Shown: positions 51,086 to 61,829, numbered from the stretch's first letter. The stretch: DNA of 64,000 nt from Kribbella pittospori (GCF_004331465.1 NZ_SJKB01000001.1:62001-126000); one strand, 5' to 3'. Made by a program: numbers and translations. The notes: a model not told the origin generated them from the sequence alone.

Positions 51086-52543
51086 ATGGATCTTCGGGGG
51101 AGCGTCGAGGCAGGGTTGTGGCCGCTGGTCGAGTCCTTCGTCGGCTCGCACGATGTGGCGGGCCTGGCCGTCGCGGTGGTACGCGACGAGGAGGTGGTCG
51201 CGCGCGGGTTCGGCGTTCGTGACGTCGGAACGGGCGCGCCGGCCACCCCGGAGACGATGTTCCACCTGGCGTCGGTGTCCAAGCCCTTCGTCGCGACCGC
51301 CATCGTGTCGCTGGCAACCGGCCGCGAACCGGTGCTCGATCTGGATGCTCCGATCACCGATTGGGTGCCTGAGTTCACGCTGGCTGACGGTCGGGCAGGC
51401 GAGGTCACAGCCCGGCGATTGCTGAGCCATACGAGCGGTCTTCCCGACGTCATGGACTATGGCTGGCACGACCCTCAGCTCGGCGACGACGCCCTCAGCG
51501 AGTTCGCGCGCAGCCTGTCGGATTGGCGACTGCAGGCGGAGCCCGGTTCGGCGTTCGCCTACTCCAACGCCGGATTCGAGCTTCTCGGGCTGGTCTTGTC
51601 CAGGGTCACTGGGACGACGTTCGAGGACGCCGTACGGCGCAATGTCCTGGCACCACTGGGGATGCGGGACAGCACCTTCCTGCGCGGCGACGTGCCCGCG
51701 CACCTGGCCGCCTCACCGCATGTCGGGATGCCGCTGTCGGTTCCCGAGGGCTCCTGTCCGTACACCAGGCGCCATGCCCCGAGCTCGACCCTGCACTCCA
51801 ACCTCGTCGAGCTGTGTCGCTGGATGGTGGCCCACTTCGAGCCGGCTTCCGACGGGCAGTGGGCGCGGCTGGACCCTGAGCTGCTCGACCTGATGTCGCA
51901 ACCCGTGGTGTCGGTCGGCAACCCCCCATGGCAGGAAGCGGCGGGACTGGGCTGGGCCATCGGCAGCTACAGCGGGCATCGAACGCTGAGCCACAGTGGT
52001 TTGGACCCAGGGTTCGGGTCGAGACTCGTGCTGGTTCCTGAGCGGCGTACGGGCGTCGTCGTACTGGCGAACTCCAACACGATCCCTGCCTCGCCCATCG
52101 CGAAGGCAGCACTCGACATCGCCCTCGCGGATCACCACGTCTCCGGTGTGACGCCCGAGGGGGTGGCGGCCGTGCGCGCCTTGCTGCGCTCGGTCGTCGG
52201 CCCTGTCGCCGAGGCGCTGAAAACGTCCGGTCCGGATGCAGCAAAGGCGGCGTACCACCGATTGATCGCGGTCGAGCCGGCCGAGTTCGACCTCGACGAC
52301 GAGGGGTTCGACGACGCCGTGTGGGGAGCGATCGAGCTGCACCGCACAGACCTGGTCTGGCCGCTGTTGCGAGTGTGGACCGAGTTGCGTCCGGACTCAT
52401 CCGCCGCTTGGACGATGGCCGGGTGGGCGCATCAGATGGACGGGCGGCTCGACCTGGCGAGGACTGCGCTCCGACGCGCCGTCGACCTCGACCCCGGGAA
52501 CGAAGACGCCGCGCAGGTCATGAACAGCCTCCCGCCGGAGTGA
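51086..52543 (+). CDS. Serine hydrolase (class C beta-lactamase family)
   Basis: 485 residues. The Ser-x-x-Lys motif is in FHLASVSKPFVATAIV near 59-74, YSN in FAYSNAGFELLG near 155, and the HSG motif in LSHSGLDPGFGSRLVL near 303-318. The last 110 residues are TPR-like (WTMAGWAHQMDGRLDLARTALRRAVDLDPGN). There is no signal peptide, so it is probably a cytoplasmic esterase or peptidase rather than a resistance enzyme. It follows the VOC gene closely. Confidence 0.88.
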   Translation: MDLRGSVEAGLWPLVESFVGSHDVAGLAVAVVRDEEVVARGFGVRDVGTGAPATPETMFHLASVSKPFVATAIVSLATGREPVLDLDAPITDWVPEFTLADGRAGEVTARRLLSHTSGLPDVMDYGWHDPQLGDDALSEFARSLSDWRLQAEPGSAFAYSNAGFELLGLVLSRVTGTTFEDAVRRNVLAPLGMRDSTFLRGDVPAHLAASPHVGMPLSVPEGSCPYTRRHAPSSTLHSNLVELCRWMVAHFEPASDGQWARLDPELLDLMSQPVVSVGNPPWQEAAGLGWAIGSYSGHRTLSHSGLDPGFGSRLVLVPERRTGVVVLANSNTIPASPIAKAALDIALADHHVSGVTPEGVAAVRALLRSVVGPVAEALKTSGPDAAKAAYHRLIAVEPAEFDLDDEGFDDAVWGAIELHRTDLVWPLLRVWTELRPDSSAAWTMAGWAHQMDGRLDLARTALRRAVDLDPGNEDAAQVMNSLPPE

Positions 52544-52553
52544 CTGACGAGCA

Positions 52554-52934
52554 TCAGAGTGGATTCAGGCGCGCGTTGAGCAGGCAGAACACATTGCCCT
52601 CGGGGTCGGCCAGGACATGCCAGTTCTCGTCGCCGGTCTGGCCGATGTCGGCCGGGCGCGCACCGAGCTTCAGCAGGCGTTCGAGCTCGGCGTCCTGATC
52701 GCGGTCGGTGGCGTTGACGTCGATGTGCAGCCGGGTCTTCCCCGGCTCCGGCTCGTCCCTGCGACTGATGATGATCGTCGGCTGCGGACCGCCGAACCCT
52801 TCGCGCGGCCCGATCTCCGTCGAGCCGTCGTGCATGCGATCAAGGACGACGAAGTCCAGCACCTCGCACCAGAACGTCGTCAGCACCTCCGGGTCGCGGC
52901 AACCGAGCACGAGCTCACTGATCCGACACGCCAT
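52554..52934 (-). CDS. VOC family protein
   Basis: 126 residues. LVLGCRDPEVLTTFWCEVLDFVVLDR and RLHIDVNATDRDQDAELERLLKLGARPADIGQTGDENWHVLADPEGNVFCLL are typical of the actinobacterial glyoxalase-like group, closely resembling the protein at 50636. Function unknown. It faces the serine hydrolase gene tail to tail. Confidence 0.87.
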   Translation of the reverse strand: MACRISELVLGCRDPEVLTTFWCEVLDFVVLDRMHDGSTEIGPREGFGGPQPTIIISRRDEPEPGKTRLHIDVNATDRDQDAELERLLKLGARPADIGQTGDENWHVLADPEGNVFCLLNARLNPL

Positions 52935-53021
52935 GGGCGAAACCTGCTCTCAGCCTCGGTGGAACAATCCCGCGAGCCTACCGAACGAGGTGAGCCCGGG
53001 CGAAGTGATTTCAACGCTGAC

Positions 53022-53606
53022 TCAGACGTGAAGGGTGGGTCGGTAGGTGAGCTCCTGGGTATGGCCGTCGAGGGTGCGTTGCTCGATCAGTTCGAGGTCG
53101 AAGTCGGCCGCGCCCTGGAAGACCGGGTCCACTCCGGTCTGACCGCTGATGACGGGGAAGATCGTCAGCTGAACGCGGTCGACCAAGCCGGCGGCCATCA
53201 GCGACCGGTTCAGCGACAGGCTGCCGGCCGAGACCATCGGTACGTCGGACTCCTCCTTGAGCCGGGCGATGACGTCGACGGCGTCGCCGTTCTCCAGAGT
53301 CGCGTTCTTCCAGGCGAGGGGTCCTTCCAGTGTCTTCGACACCACCGTTGTCGGCAGGCTCCTCATCAGGGTGTTCACCGGGTCGCGTACCTCGGACTCC
53401 TCGATGCTCGGTCCCAGAATCTCCAGGAACTGCCGGTAGGTGGTTGCCCCGAGCACCAACCGCGGATTCTCGCCGTACAAGGCAAGACGGCGGTCGAGGA
53501 ACTCGGGACCTTGCTTGCCCCAGTAGCCACCCCAGTCGCCGCCCTCGCCGTACGAGCCGAAACCGTCGAGGGTGGAAAAGACGTCGAAGGTATAGACAGC
53601 GGTCAT
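53022..53606 (-). CDS. Dihydrofolate reductase family protein
   Basis: 194 residues. VFSTLDGFGSYGEGGDWGGYWGKQGPEFLDRR near 8-39 and LVLGATTYRQFLEIL near 50, then SAGSLSLNRSLMAAGLVDRVQLTIFPVISG near 127, are family marks. The substrate of these NADPH reductases is generally unknown. It reads away from the ABC exporter and shares the 290-base gap with it. Confidence 0.85.
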   Translation of the reverse strand: MTAVYTFDVFSTLDGFGSYGEGGDWGGYWGKQGPEFLDRRLALYGENPRLVLGATTYRQFLEILGPSIEESEVRDPVNTLMRSLPTTVVSKTLEGPLAWKNATLENGDAVDVIARLKEESDVPMVSAGSLSLNRSLMAAGLVDRVQLTIFPVISGQTGVDPVFQGAADFDLELIEQRTLDGHTQELTYRPTLHV

Positions 53607-53833
53607 GGCGTTCTCCTTGAAACAGTCAAAGCTGGGTTGCTACCGGGACCTGTTCGGAGGGGTCGTCCAGTCGGTCGTCCTGGGCGGCTCTCACCCCGTC
53701 CACGAACGCCGCCGCCCCGATCCGACACCGACCCGCGGATTTCCTGAGAACCTCTGGTACGCCGATCGTGAGCGCCCCCGCTTTCAACAACCTTTCAGCG
53801 CGCCTTCCACCGTTCCACGAGCCTGCCGGAAGC

Positions 53834-53874
53834 GTGTCAGCGGGCGTGTCAGGGGCGTGTCAGTGGGGTGTCTG
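53834..53874 (+). promoter_or_regulatory. SARP-type heptamer direct repeats
   Basis: GTGTCAG occurs at 53834, 53846 and 53857 and GTGTCTG at 53868, i.e. at intervals of 12, 11 and 11 bases. They end 22 bases before the ABC gene's ATG. SARP/AfsR proteins bind heptamers spaced 11 bases apart, and an AfsR-like gene lies 3' of the exporter. Binding is inferred. Confidence 0.65.
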
Positions 53875-53896
53875 GGCGGGCGCCGATGGTTGGGAC

Positions 53897-54828
<932 letters not shown>

Positions 54829-54832
<4 letters not shown>

Positions 54833-55578
54833 GCGCCCAGAACCACTCGATCGTCATGCTGCGCCGCAACTTCAAGCACATCACCCGGAACCCGACCTCG
54901 GTGTTCAACGCGGTGCTGATGCCGGTCGTGATCATGTTGATGTTCGTCTACATGCTCGGCGACGCCTTCAACGTCGGCGTCGACTACGTCGACTACGCGA
55001 CACCCGGACTGATGCTGCTGGCCGTCTGCTACGGCCTGGGGGCGACCGCGACCGCGGTGAACTCCGACATGACCAAGGGCATCATCAACCGGTTCAAGGT
55101 CATGGATGTATCGCGCGGTGCGGTGCTGACCGGGCACGTGATCGCCAGCCTGCTGACCAACCTGATCGCCATCGCCGCGATCGTCGGGGTGGGTTTCCTG
55201 CTGGGATTCCGTCCGTCGGCGAGCTTCGTCGACTGGCTCGGCGTGATCGGTCTCGTCGTACTGCTCGGGTTCGCGGCCGGATGGCTGACCGTCGCCCTCG
55301 GATTGTTTGCGAAGTCGCCGGAGACCGCCGGTCTGGCCGCCGTACCGCTGGTCATGCTGCCGTTCTTCAGCAGCGCGATCGTCCCGGCGGACAAGATGGG
55401 GGCCGGCCTCAAGCAGTTCGCGGAGTACCAGCCCTTCACCCCGATCATCGAGACCCTGCGTGGGTTGCTGAACGGCGCACCGGCCGCCGGCGACGTGATC
55501 CCGGCCCTCGCGTGGTGCGTCGGAATCGCCCTCGTCGGGTACCTGTGGGCACGCTCCACCTTCGCGAAGCGAGCCTGA
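54829..55578 (+). CDS. ABC-2 type exporter permease (DrrB-like)
   Basis: 249 residues with six membrane helices (first near 23-45: FNAVLMPVVIMLMFVYMLG). MTKGIINRFKVMDVSRGAVLTGHVI near 81-105 and the late helices AGLAAVPLVMLPFFSSAIVPADKMG and GLLNGAPAAGDVIPALAWCVGI match DrrB-type ABC-2 permeases. It pairs with the ATPase before it. The stop is 2 bases from the 3' end of the convergent regulator gene. Confidence 0.9.
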
Positions 55579-55580
55579 CC

Positions 55581-58500
55581 TCACGAGGCGAGCGTGATCT
55601 CGACCAGGTCAGACCAGTCCGACTCCGTGCCTTCCTGCGTCACCTCGGCGAACCGTGCGTCGCCGAGGTGACGTCGTACGTCGTGCTCGATCCTGACCGC
55701 GGCCGGGTTGGACAGATCCGGCAGTCCGCGTACGCCGTCGCTGGCCGCGAGCAACCGCGCCGCCTGCTCGTACTGTTCGCGGCGCAAGGCCAGATCCGCG
55801 ACCCCGACGATGGCGTGCGCGATCGTGGTTGCGTGCCCGGCCTCGGACGCCGCCTGGATCGTGGCGGCCCGGTGTTCGCGGGCCTGCTCGAGGTCGTCGG
55901 CGAAGTCGCCGAGCAGACTCTGAACGGTCGCGCGGACGTTCGCCTGATCCGCTTCGTCTCCCAGAACAGTCGTCGCGACCCCGAGTTGGCGACGTGCCTC
56001 CTCGGCGTCTCCGCGCCAGCCGGCGAGTTCCGCCTTCGCGAGGGCCAGCACGGCCAGCGCACCCGGCCAGGGGATGCGGTCCGCGTACCGTTGCGCATCT
56101 CCCATTGAGGCCTCGCTGGACTCCTCGTCGCCGAGCAGCCAGTACAGCTGAGCCTGCCGCGCGCGCAGCCGAATGACGTCGTCGACAGCACCGAATTCGG
56201 TGACGACTCCGACCGCCTGTTCGAGGTACTCGCAGGCGGCGGCGAACTCGCCGCGCGTGGCGAAGCGGTCCGCCAGCTCGGCCAGGGCGAACGAGATCCC
56301 GAACCGTTCGCCGACTGCCCGGAACTCGGTGAGCGCCAGCTCGAGATCCTTGTCCGCCTCCCACCCGGCATAGCCGAGCATGATCCGCATCTTGCCGAGC
56401 TGCAGGCGGGCCATCGCGCGTCCCCAGGGATCCTCGTGGCTGAGCAGCGACTCCCACGCGGGCAGGATCTGGTCCGGCGCCTGCAACATGCTCTCCAGCG
56501 GCGCGATCAGCCCGAGCACCGGATGAGGATCCTTGCTCTGCTGGCTGTAGCGGTACGCCTTGTGGATCCAGTCCGCGACCTGGTGCTCGTCGCCCGGCCC
56601 GGAGGTCAGGAACTGCACGACCAGGGCGTACACCATCGCGCGGACCTCGTCGGTCACCTCACCCGGTGTCGCGGTGGCCGCCATGATCAGTTCGTTGCCC
56701 TCGGTCTTGTCTCCGGCGAGCCACCAGTACCAGCCGGCGGACGCGGCCAGCCGCATCGCCCCCTGGGCCTCGCCGGCGGCAATCGCAGCACGCATCGCGG
56801 CACTGATGTTGTCATGCTCGGCCGCGAGCTTGGCGAGCCATTCCAGTTGCTCGGCGCGACGAAGGTGCGGCTCCGCGGTCTCGGCGAGCTCGGTGAAGTA
56901 GGCAAGATGCGCATGACGCGCGAGCTCCGATTCGCCGGCCTCCGCGAGCCGTTGCGCGGCGTACTCCTTGATCGTGCCGAGCATCCGGTACCGCGGCGCC
57001 TTGTCGGTGTCGGCGACCAGCAGTGACTTCTCGGTCAGTGCGGTCAGCAACTCGAGCACGTCACTCGCCTCGACCGCATCGCCGGCGCAGACTCGCTCGG
57101 CTGCCTCCAGGCTCGCGCCGCCGTAGAACACCGACAGTCTGCGCAGGACCGTCCGTTCGGCGTCGGACAGCAGCTCCCAGCTCCAGTCGATCACCGCGCG
57201 GAGGGTCCGTTGCCGCGGCAGCGCCGTACGGCTGCCGCCGGTCAGGAGACGGAAGACATCGTCGAGCCGGTCGGCCAGCTGATCGAGGGACATGGTGCGG
57301 AGCCTGGCCGCGGCCAGTTCAATCGCGAGCGGCATCCCGTCCAGCGCGCGGCAGACCCGCGCCATGGTCGACAACGTGTGGGCATCCACCGCGAAATCTG
57401 TGCGTACGGCGGCCGCCCGGTCGCGCAGCAGCTGGACAGCCGGAGAAGCCTCGATCTCACTCAGGTCCGCTTCGCTCTTGGGCAGGGCCAGCGGTACGAC
57501 GTGCCACAGCGCCTCGCCGGTGATGCCGAGCGGTTCCCTGCTCGTCGCGAGGATCCGCAGCCGCCGGCACTCCCCGAGCACCCGATGGGCGAACGTCGCG
57601 GCCGACTCGATCACGTGCTCGCAGTTGTCCAGGACCAGCAGGGCGTCGCGCTCGCGGAGCGCAGTGATGACCCGATCCGTCGGCTCCGTGTCCGATGCGT
57701 CGGTGAGCAGCCCGTCCCGCAGGCTGAGCGCGGCGAGCGTCGCCTGCGCCACGTCGCCGTCTGCGCCGATGGGTGCGAGCTCCACCAGCCACACGCCGTC
57801 GGCTACGTCACCGACCAGCGTGCGTGCGGTCTCGGAGGCGAGCCTGGTCTTTCCCGCGCCGCCCGGCCCGACCAAGGTGGTGAGCCGATGACCGGCGACG
57901 AGGTCGCGGACCGTTGCGACGTCGGCGTCCTTGCCGATGAAGCTGGTCAGCTCGGCGCGCAGATTGGTGGTGCGGGTTTCCTCCCGCCGTCCCAGCTCGC
58001 CTCGCAGCAGCGCGACGTGTACGGCGGACAGCTCGGGGGAGGGGTCGACTCCCAGCTCGTCGGCCAGGGCTTCTCTCGTGCTCTCGAACAGGAGGAGCGC
58101 GTCGGCGTTGCGACCGGCCGCGGCGAGGGCACGCATCAGCGCCCCGACGAGCCGCTCTCGGACTGGGTGCGCAGCCACCAGGTCGGTCAGTTCCGTGACC
58201 ATCTCCGCGCCGTTGCCGAGGTTGATCTCCGCGTCGAACCGATCCTCGAGGGCAGTCAGACGTAGTCCTTCGAGCCGCGTGACTGCTGCGTCGTACGCCG
58301 TACTGTCCTGCAAACCGACGTCCTGCAAGGCCGCGCCTCGCCACAGCGCGAGGGCTTCGCGCAGTAGTCCTATCTGAGCTGGCTGGTCGTTGCGGGCCCG
58401 GCCGAGGAGGCGTTCGAACCGGATCGCGTCGACGGCGTCGGGATCCACCATCAGCCGGTAGCCGTCGGTCTGGCCCTCCACCGATGCGTCTGGCAAAGCC

Positions 58501-58715
58501 TTCCGCAGCCGGGAGACCAAGCGCTGCAAGGCATTCGCGGCCTCGGCGGGCGGCTGCTCACCCCAGATCCAGTCGACAAGGGTCGCCTTCGGAACCACCT
58601 GCCCCGGGCTGAGCGCCAGCGCGATCAACAACCCCCGCAACCGGGCACCCGGCACGTCGGCGACGACCCCGTCGTCCGACCGAACCTCAAATGACCCCAG
58701 CATCCCAATCCGCAC
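55581..58715 (-). CDS. AfsR/SARP-type regulator (BTAD, NB-ARC, TPR)
   Basis: 1044 residues from the GTG at 58715, giving the usual start MRIGMLGSFEVRSDDG. An OmpR-like winged helix (about 1-85), a BTAD domain (about 90-240, RFERLLGRARNDQPAQIGLLREALALWRG), an NB-ARC ATPase with P-loop VGPGGAGKTRLAS near 283, DALLVLDNCEHV as Walker B, and TPR-like helices from about 640 to the end. It would activate transcription at 11-base heptamer repeats; such repeats lie before the exporter that is convergent with it. Ligand and partners are unknown. Confidence 0.92.
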   Translation of the reverse strand: MRIGMLGSFEVRSDDGVVADVPGARLRGLLIALALSPGQVVPKATLVDWIWGEQPPAEAANALQRLVSRLRKALPDASVEGQTDGYRLMVDPDAVDAIRFERLLGRARNDQPAQIGLLREALALWRGAALQDVGLQDSTAYDAAVTRLEGLRLTALEDRFDAEINLGNGAEMVTELTDLVAAHPVRERLVGALMRALAAAGRNADALLLFESTREALADELGVDPSPELSAVHVALLRGELGRREETRTTNLRAELTSFIGKDADVATVRDLVAGHRLTTLVGPGGAGKTRLASETARTLVGDVADGVWLVELAPIGADGDVAQATLAALSLRDGLLTDASDTEPTDRVITALRERDALLVLDNCEHVIESAATFAHRVLGECRRLRILATSREPLGITGEALWHVVPLALPKSEADLSEIEASPAVQLLRDRAAAVRTDFAVDAHTLSTMARVCRALDGMPLAIELAAARLRTMSLDQLADRLDDVFRLLTGGSRTALPRQRTLRAVIDWSWELLSDAERTVLRRLSVFYGGASLEAAERVCAGDAVEASDVLELLTALTEKSLLVADTDKAPRYRMLGTIKEYAAQRLAEAGESELARHAHLAYFTELAETAEPHLRRAEQLEWLAKLAAEHDNISAAMRAAIAAGEAQGAMRLAASAGWYWWLAGDKTEGNELIMAATATPGEVTDEVRAMVYALVVQFLTSGPGDEHQVADWIHKAYRYSQQSKDPHPVLGLIAPLESMLQAPDQILPAWESLLSHEDPWGRAMARLQLGKMRIMLGYAGWEADKDLELALTEFRAVGERFGISFALAELADRFATRGEFAAACEYLEQAVGVVTEFGAVDDVIRLRARQAQLYWLLGDEESSEASMGDAQRYADRIPWPGALAVLALAKAELAGWRGDAEEARRQLGVATTVLGDEADQANVRATVQSLLGDFADDLEQAREHRAATIQAASEAGHATTIAHAIVGVADLALRREQYEQAARLLAASDGVRGLPDLSNPAAVRIEHDVRRHLGDARFAEVTQEGTESDWSDLVEITLAS

Positions 58716-58826
58716 CCGCCCGATCTTGCCAGCACGGCCGGTTGCTTCGCGATGTGGGATCACGGAAACAAACTGGCGCCAGGCGGATGTTCCGGAAAGC
58801 TGAGGTCCGCGAGGCGCCCACTGCTG

Positions 58827-59300
58827 CTAGTCCTTGCGGAGGATGGTTTCTTCTATGGTGGTGTTTCTGGCGGGGGCGAAACCGCGATCGGTGCCGATGG
58901 TCTTGAAACCCGCTTTCGCGAGGACCCGGAGAGAGCCGGCGTTGTCGCTGGCTGCGCGGGCGTACAGAGGTCGGGTGGGGACGAGCTCGAGGAGCAGTTC
59001 CAGTGCGCGGGTCGCGATGCCCTGGCCCCAGGCTGCTCGGTCGATCCAGTAGGTGACCTCGGTCTCGCCTTCCATGACGAAGGCAGCGGTCGTGCCGACG
59101 AACTGGCCATCGCAGGTGATTGCGCGCGTGGTATTGGTCGTCGAGGCCCTGATCTTGGCCATGTGCGCGTCGAACGCCGACCGATCGTCCGGGTCCTTCG
59201 CCGTGAACGCAGCCATCCGGACCGACTCAGGGTCTCGCATCAGCTCGAACAGTCGGTCGAGATCGGAGTCCTCGATCAGCCGGAGCGCGATAACTGCCAC
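58827..59300 (-). CDS. GNAT family acetyltransferase (RimJ-like)
   Basis: 157 residues from the GTG at 59300 (GAGGAGAG upstream); the frame to 59591 is a shadow of the next gene. IDRAAWGQGIATRALELLLELVPTRPLYARAASDNAGSLRVLAKAGFKTIG near 87-137 contains the acetyl-CoA loop and the N-x-x-S/L-x-x-x-x-x-G-F motif of the RimJ/RimL type. The substrate is unknown. The gene follows the small membrane protein by 8 bases. Confidence 0.87.
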   Translation of the reverse strand: MAVIALRLIEDSDLDRLFELMRDPESVRMAAFTAKDPDDRSAFDAHMAKIRASTTNTTRAITCDGQFVGTTAAFVMEGETEVTYWIDRAAWGQGIATRALELLLELVPTRPLYARAASDNAGSLRVLAKAGFKTIGTDRGFAPARNTTIEETILRKD

Positions 59301-59308
59301 GTCTCTCC

Positions 59309-59680
59309 TCAGGTCAAGCGCGGGACGATCATGATCAAGCCCATGATGAGGGCGAGCACCGACAACATCCAGCCGACAACGGCGAGGGCCTTGCCGCGAC
59401 GGCGGCCGATGCAGCCGAGTACGGCGAGCAGGATGCCGAGCACCGCGAACGGGATCGGTGTGTACGCCCGGATGCCGTCCATGTTCATCGGAAGCAGCGG
59501 AACCACGCACCCGAGCAAACCGACGATCAGCGCGGCAACACCCAATCCCGCGCCCTTCGGCGGCTCCACCGGAGCCGGCCCACCTGGCCATCCCCGGCCG
59601 TGGGGATCAGTCCAAGGCTGCTGCGCTTGTGCGTATGGCGGTGCGGAGTACACGTTGGGTTCGGGCGGCGGGTTCGTCAT
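59309..59680 (-). CDS. Small proline-rich membrane protein (DUF4190-like)
   Basis: 123 residues. The first 45 residues are Pro/Tyr/Gln-rich (PPPEPNVYSAPPYAQAQQPW) and cytoplasmic. Two or three helices follow (about 46-64, 74-91, 98-120: GVAALIVGLLGCVVPLL; IPFAVLGILLAVLGCIG; VVGWMLSVLALIMGLIMI). Such proteins are common in actinobacteria and have no firm function. It is probably cotranscribed with the GNAT gene. Confidence 0.78.
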   Translation of the reverse strand: MTNPPPEPNVYSAPPYAQAQQPWTDPHGRGWPGGPAPVEPPKGAGLGVAALIVGLLGCVVPLLPMNMDGIRAYTPIPFAVLGILLAVLGCIGRRRGKALAVVGWMLSVLALIMGLIMIVPRLT

Positions 59681-59857
59681 CGGGACTCCAGGCAGGCAGA
59701 ACTGCGTCGACGCTGACAGGTGTGATCGTCCGGGAACGCCACGTGTGAACGGTATCCCGCGACAGGCTCAGTACCCCGCAAAGCAAGGCCCCACGGGCGA
59801 TTGCCGTACGTGCATCCGCTGAACCCGTTGCCAGCTGCAACGGCCCTATCGAGGGGC

Positions 59858-60742
59858 TCAGACCTTGACTTCTACCTGCCTGGCCGTCTCCAGGAAGCCG
59901 GGGAGCGCCGTGTTCGCGTTGTCCGCAGCCCAGGCGAGCTGGAGCGCGAGCTCATACCCGACGACAGGCACGAACCGGACGCCCTCCAACGACACCGCCT
60001 GGTACGACGCCGCCACGATGGTCACCCCGAGTCCAGCCGCGACGAGCCCCAACGCGGAGATGCCACTCGCCTCCTGCACGATGGCCGGGCTGAAGCCGGC
60101 ACCGCGGCAGGACGCGATGAACTCGTCGTACGCCAGCACCGAGCGGTGACGCGGGAAGAACACGAACGGCTCGTCGGCGAGATCGCCCAACGCGATCCGG
60201 TCGCGCTGCGCCAGCCGGTGATCGGCGGGCACCCCAGCCAGAACCGGCTCGGTCAGCAACGTCTCCAGTTGGATGCCCGGCGGCGCCGCGGCCGCCCGCA
60301 GAAACCCGGCGTCGATCCGCCCGGCCGTGAGCGCCGCCAACTGCTCGTCGTCGAAGCTCTCGCTGATCCTGACCTCGATCGCAGGATGGGCGTCGCGGTA
60401 CGAGCGAATGATCGCGGGCAACAACGCCAGCGAGACCGCCGGAAGCGCCGAGATCGCCAGCTCACCCCAGTCGCCCTCAGCGGCCAGTTGGGCCAGCCGA
60501 ACTGCGCGGTCGGACTCAGTCAGCGCCCGCCGTGCCTGCTCGAGCACCGCCCGCCCGGCTGGGCTCAAGACGACTCGCCGGCTCGTCCGGTCGAAGAGCC
60601 TGACGCCCAGAATCCGTTCGAGGTCGCGGATCTGCCGCGACAGCGCGGGCTGGGTGATGTGCAGGCGCTCAGCGGCCCGGCCGTAGTGCAGTTCATCCGC
60701 CACCGTGGCGAACGACCGCCACAACCGCGCGTCCACATCCAT
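59858..60742 (-). CDS. LysR family regulator
   Basis: 294 residues. The N-terminal helix-turn-helix is RSFATVADELHYGRAAERLHITQPALSRQIRDLERILG (about 9-46). The type 2 periplasmic-binding-like effector domain follows, with IRSYRDAHPAIEVRISESFDDEQLAALTAGRIDAGFLR near 115-152. It is divergent from a cupin gene across 46 bases and is likely to regulate it. The effector is unknown. Confidence 0.92.
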   Translation of the reverse strand: MDVDARLWRSFATVADELHYGRAAERLHITQPALSRQIRDLERILGVRLFDRTSRRVVLSPAGRAVLEQARRALTESDRAVRLAQLAAEGDWGELAISALPAVSLALLPAIIRSYRDAHPAIEVRISESFDDEQLAALTAGRIDAGFLRAAAAPPGIQLETLLTEPVLAGVPADHRLAQRDRIALGDLADEPFVFFPRHRSVLAYDEFIASCRGAGFSPAIVQEASGISALGLVAAGLGVTIVAASYQAVSLEGVRFVPVVGYELALQLAWAADNANTALPGFLETARQVEVKV

Positions 60743-60788
60743 GCACTGACGTTATCAATCAAGTACAGATCGGCCTTGGACAACATCG

Positions 60789-61292
60789 ATGCGGCACGGT
60801 TGGCTGGTCATCGTGACTCGAGGTGTGATTTCGACCCAAGACACCCAGACGGCCCTCTGGTTCCTGGGCGTCCTGTCCCAGGTCCGCGTCAGCGGCGAAC
60901 AGACCGGCGGAGCCTTCTCCATCACCGAGAACCTCGCCCGTCGCGGCAACGCCAGCCCGGTCCATTCCCACGACCACGAGGACGAGACGATCTTCGTCCT
61001 CGACGGTGACCTGCGGGTCTTCACCGGCGAGGAGGAGCACTCCGCGGGACCCGGTACAGTCGCCGTCCTGCCGAGCAGGATCAGCCACGCGTACGTCGTC
61101 ACGTCCGCAACGGCTCGGTTCATCACGTTGCACATGCCCGGTGGGTTCGAGCAGTTCGCAGCCGAGGTTGGAGAGCCCGCTCAAACGCTCACGCTGCCGC
61201 CGGAACCCGCCGTACCGCCGGACTTGGCGGAGTTGACCCAGATCGCGGCCCGGCACGGCATCACGATCCTGGCCCCACCGCCTCGGCCCTAG
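60789..61292 (+). CDS. Cupin domain protein
   Basis: 167 residues. The metal-binding cupin motif is HSHDHEDETIFVLDGDLRVFTGEEEH near 59-84 (two His, Glu), with the second His in SRISHAYVV near 98-106. The fold is like quercetin dioxygenases and related enzymes. A GTG at 60825 is an alternative start. It overlaps the 3' end of the DUF1801 gene by 4 bases. The LysR gene beside it is the likely regulator. Confidence 0.85.
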   Translation: MRHGWLVIVTRGVISTQDTQTALWFLGVLSQVRVSGEQTGGAFSITENLARRGNASPVHSHDHEDETIFVLDGDLRVFTGEEEHSAGPGTVAVLPSRISHAYVVTSATARFITLHMPGGFEQFAAEVGEPAQTLTLPPEPAVPPDLAELTQIAARHGITILAPPPRP

Positions 61293-61735
61293 CTCGCAGC
61301 CTTCTTCACCAGGGCGCGGATCTGCTTCTCCTCGGCGGCGGTCAGCTTCGCCAGGGCATAGGCGATCGGCCACATAGCGCCGTCGTCGAGGTTCGCCGAG
61401 TCGTTGAAGCCGAAGGTGCTGTACCGCGACTTGAATTTGCCCGCGGGCTGGAAGAAGCAGACAACCTTGCCGCCCTTGGCCCACCCGGGCATCCCGTACC
61501 AGAGCTTCGGCGTGAGCCCAGGCGCATCCGCTTTGATGATGGCGCCGATCCGCTCGGCCATCGCACGCTCGTCCGCCGGCATCTCCGCGATCTTCTCCAG
61601 CTGAGCCGCTTCCTGAGCCGCCCCGAGCGCGGCCGCCTTCATCTCCCGGGCATGCTCCTTCATCGCCCCCCGCTCCTCGTCGGTGAACCCCTCGTACGAC
61701 TTGCCCTTCGAGGCCGCGGCCTTCTTCGCGTTCAT
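61289..61735 (-). CDS. DUF1801 family protein
   Basis: 148 residues. The Lys/Ala-rich first 45 residues precede the DUF1801 fold: APGLTPKLWYGMPGWAKGGKVVCFFQPAGKFKSRYSTFGFND near 71-112. Relatives include frataxin-like iron chaperones (YdhG) but the role here is unknown. It is monocistronic by position. Confidence 0.83.
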   Translation of the reverse strand: MNAKKAAASKGKSYEGFTDEERGAMKEHAREMKAAALGAAQEAAQLEKIAEMPADERAMAERIGAIIKADAPGLTPKLWYGMPGWAKGGKVVCFFQPAGKFKSRYSTFGFNDSANLDDGAMWPIAYALAKLTAAEEKQIRALVKKAAS

Positions 61736-61829
61736 TGACTTTCCCGTCTACGAGATCCACTGAGAACACTCCCCATGCTAGGAACGCCCCCGCCGCCCGA
61801 GCTTCTTCAAACCTGATCGATCTGTAAGT

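Noticed and set aside
59301..59591. N-terminal extension of the GNAT protein to 254 residues
   Set aside because: It overlaps the proline-rich membrane protein gene on the same strand; the GTG at 59300 has a good ribosome site.
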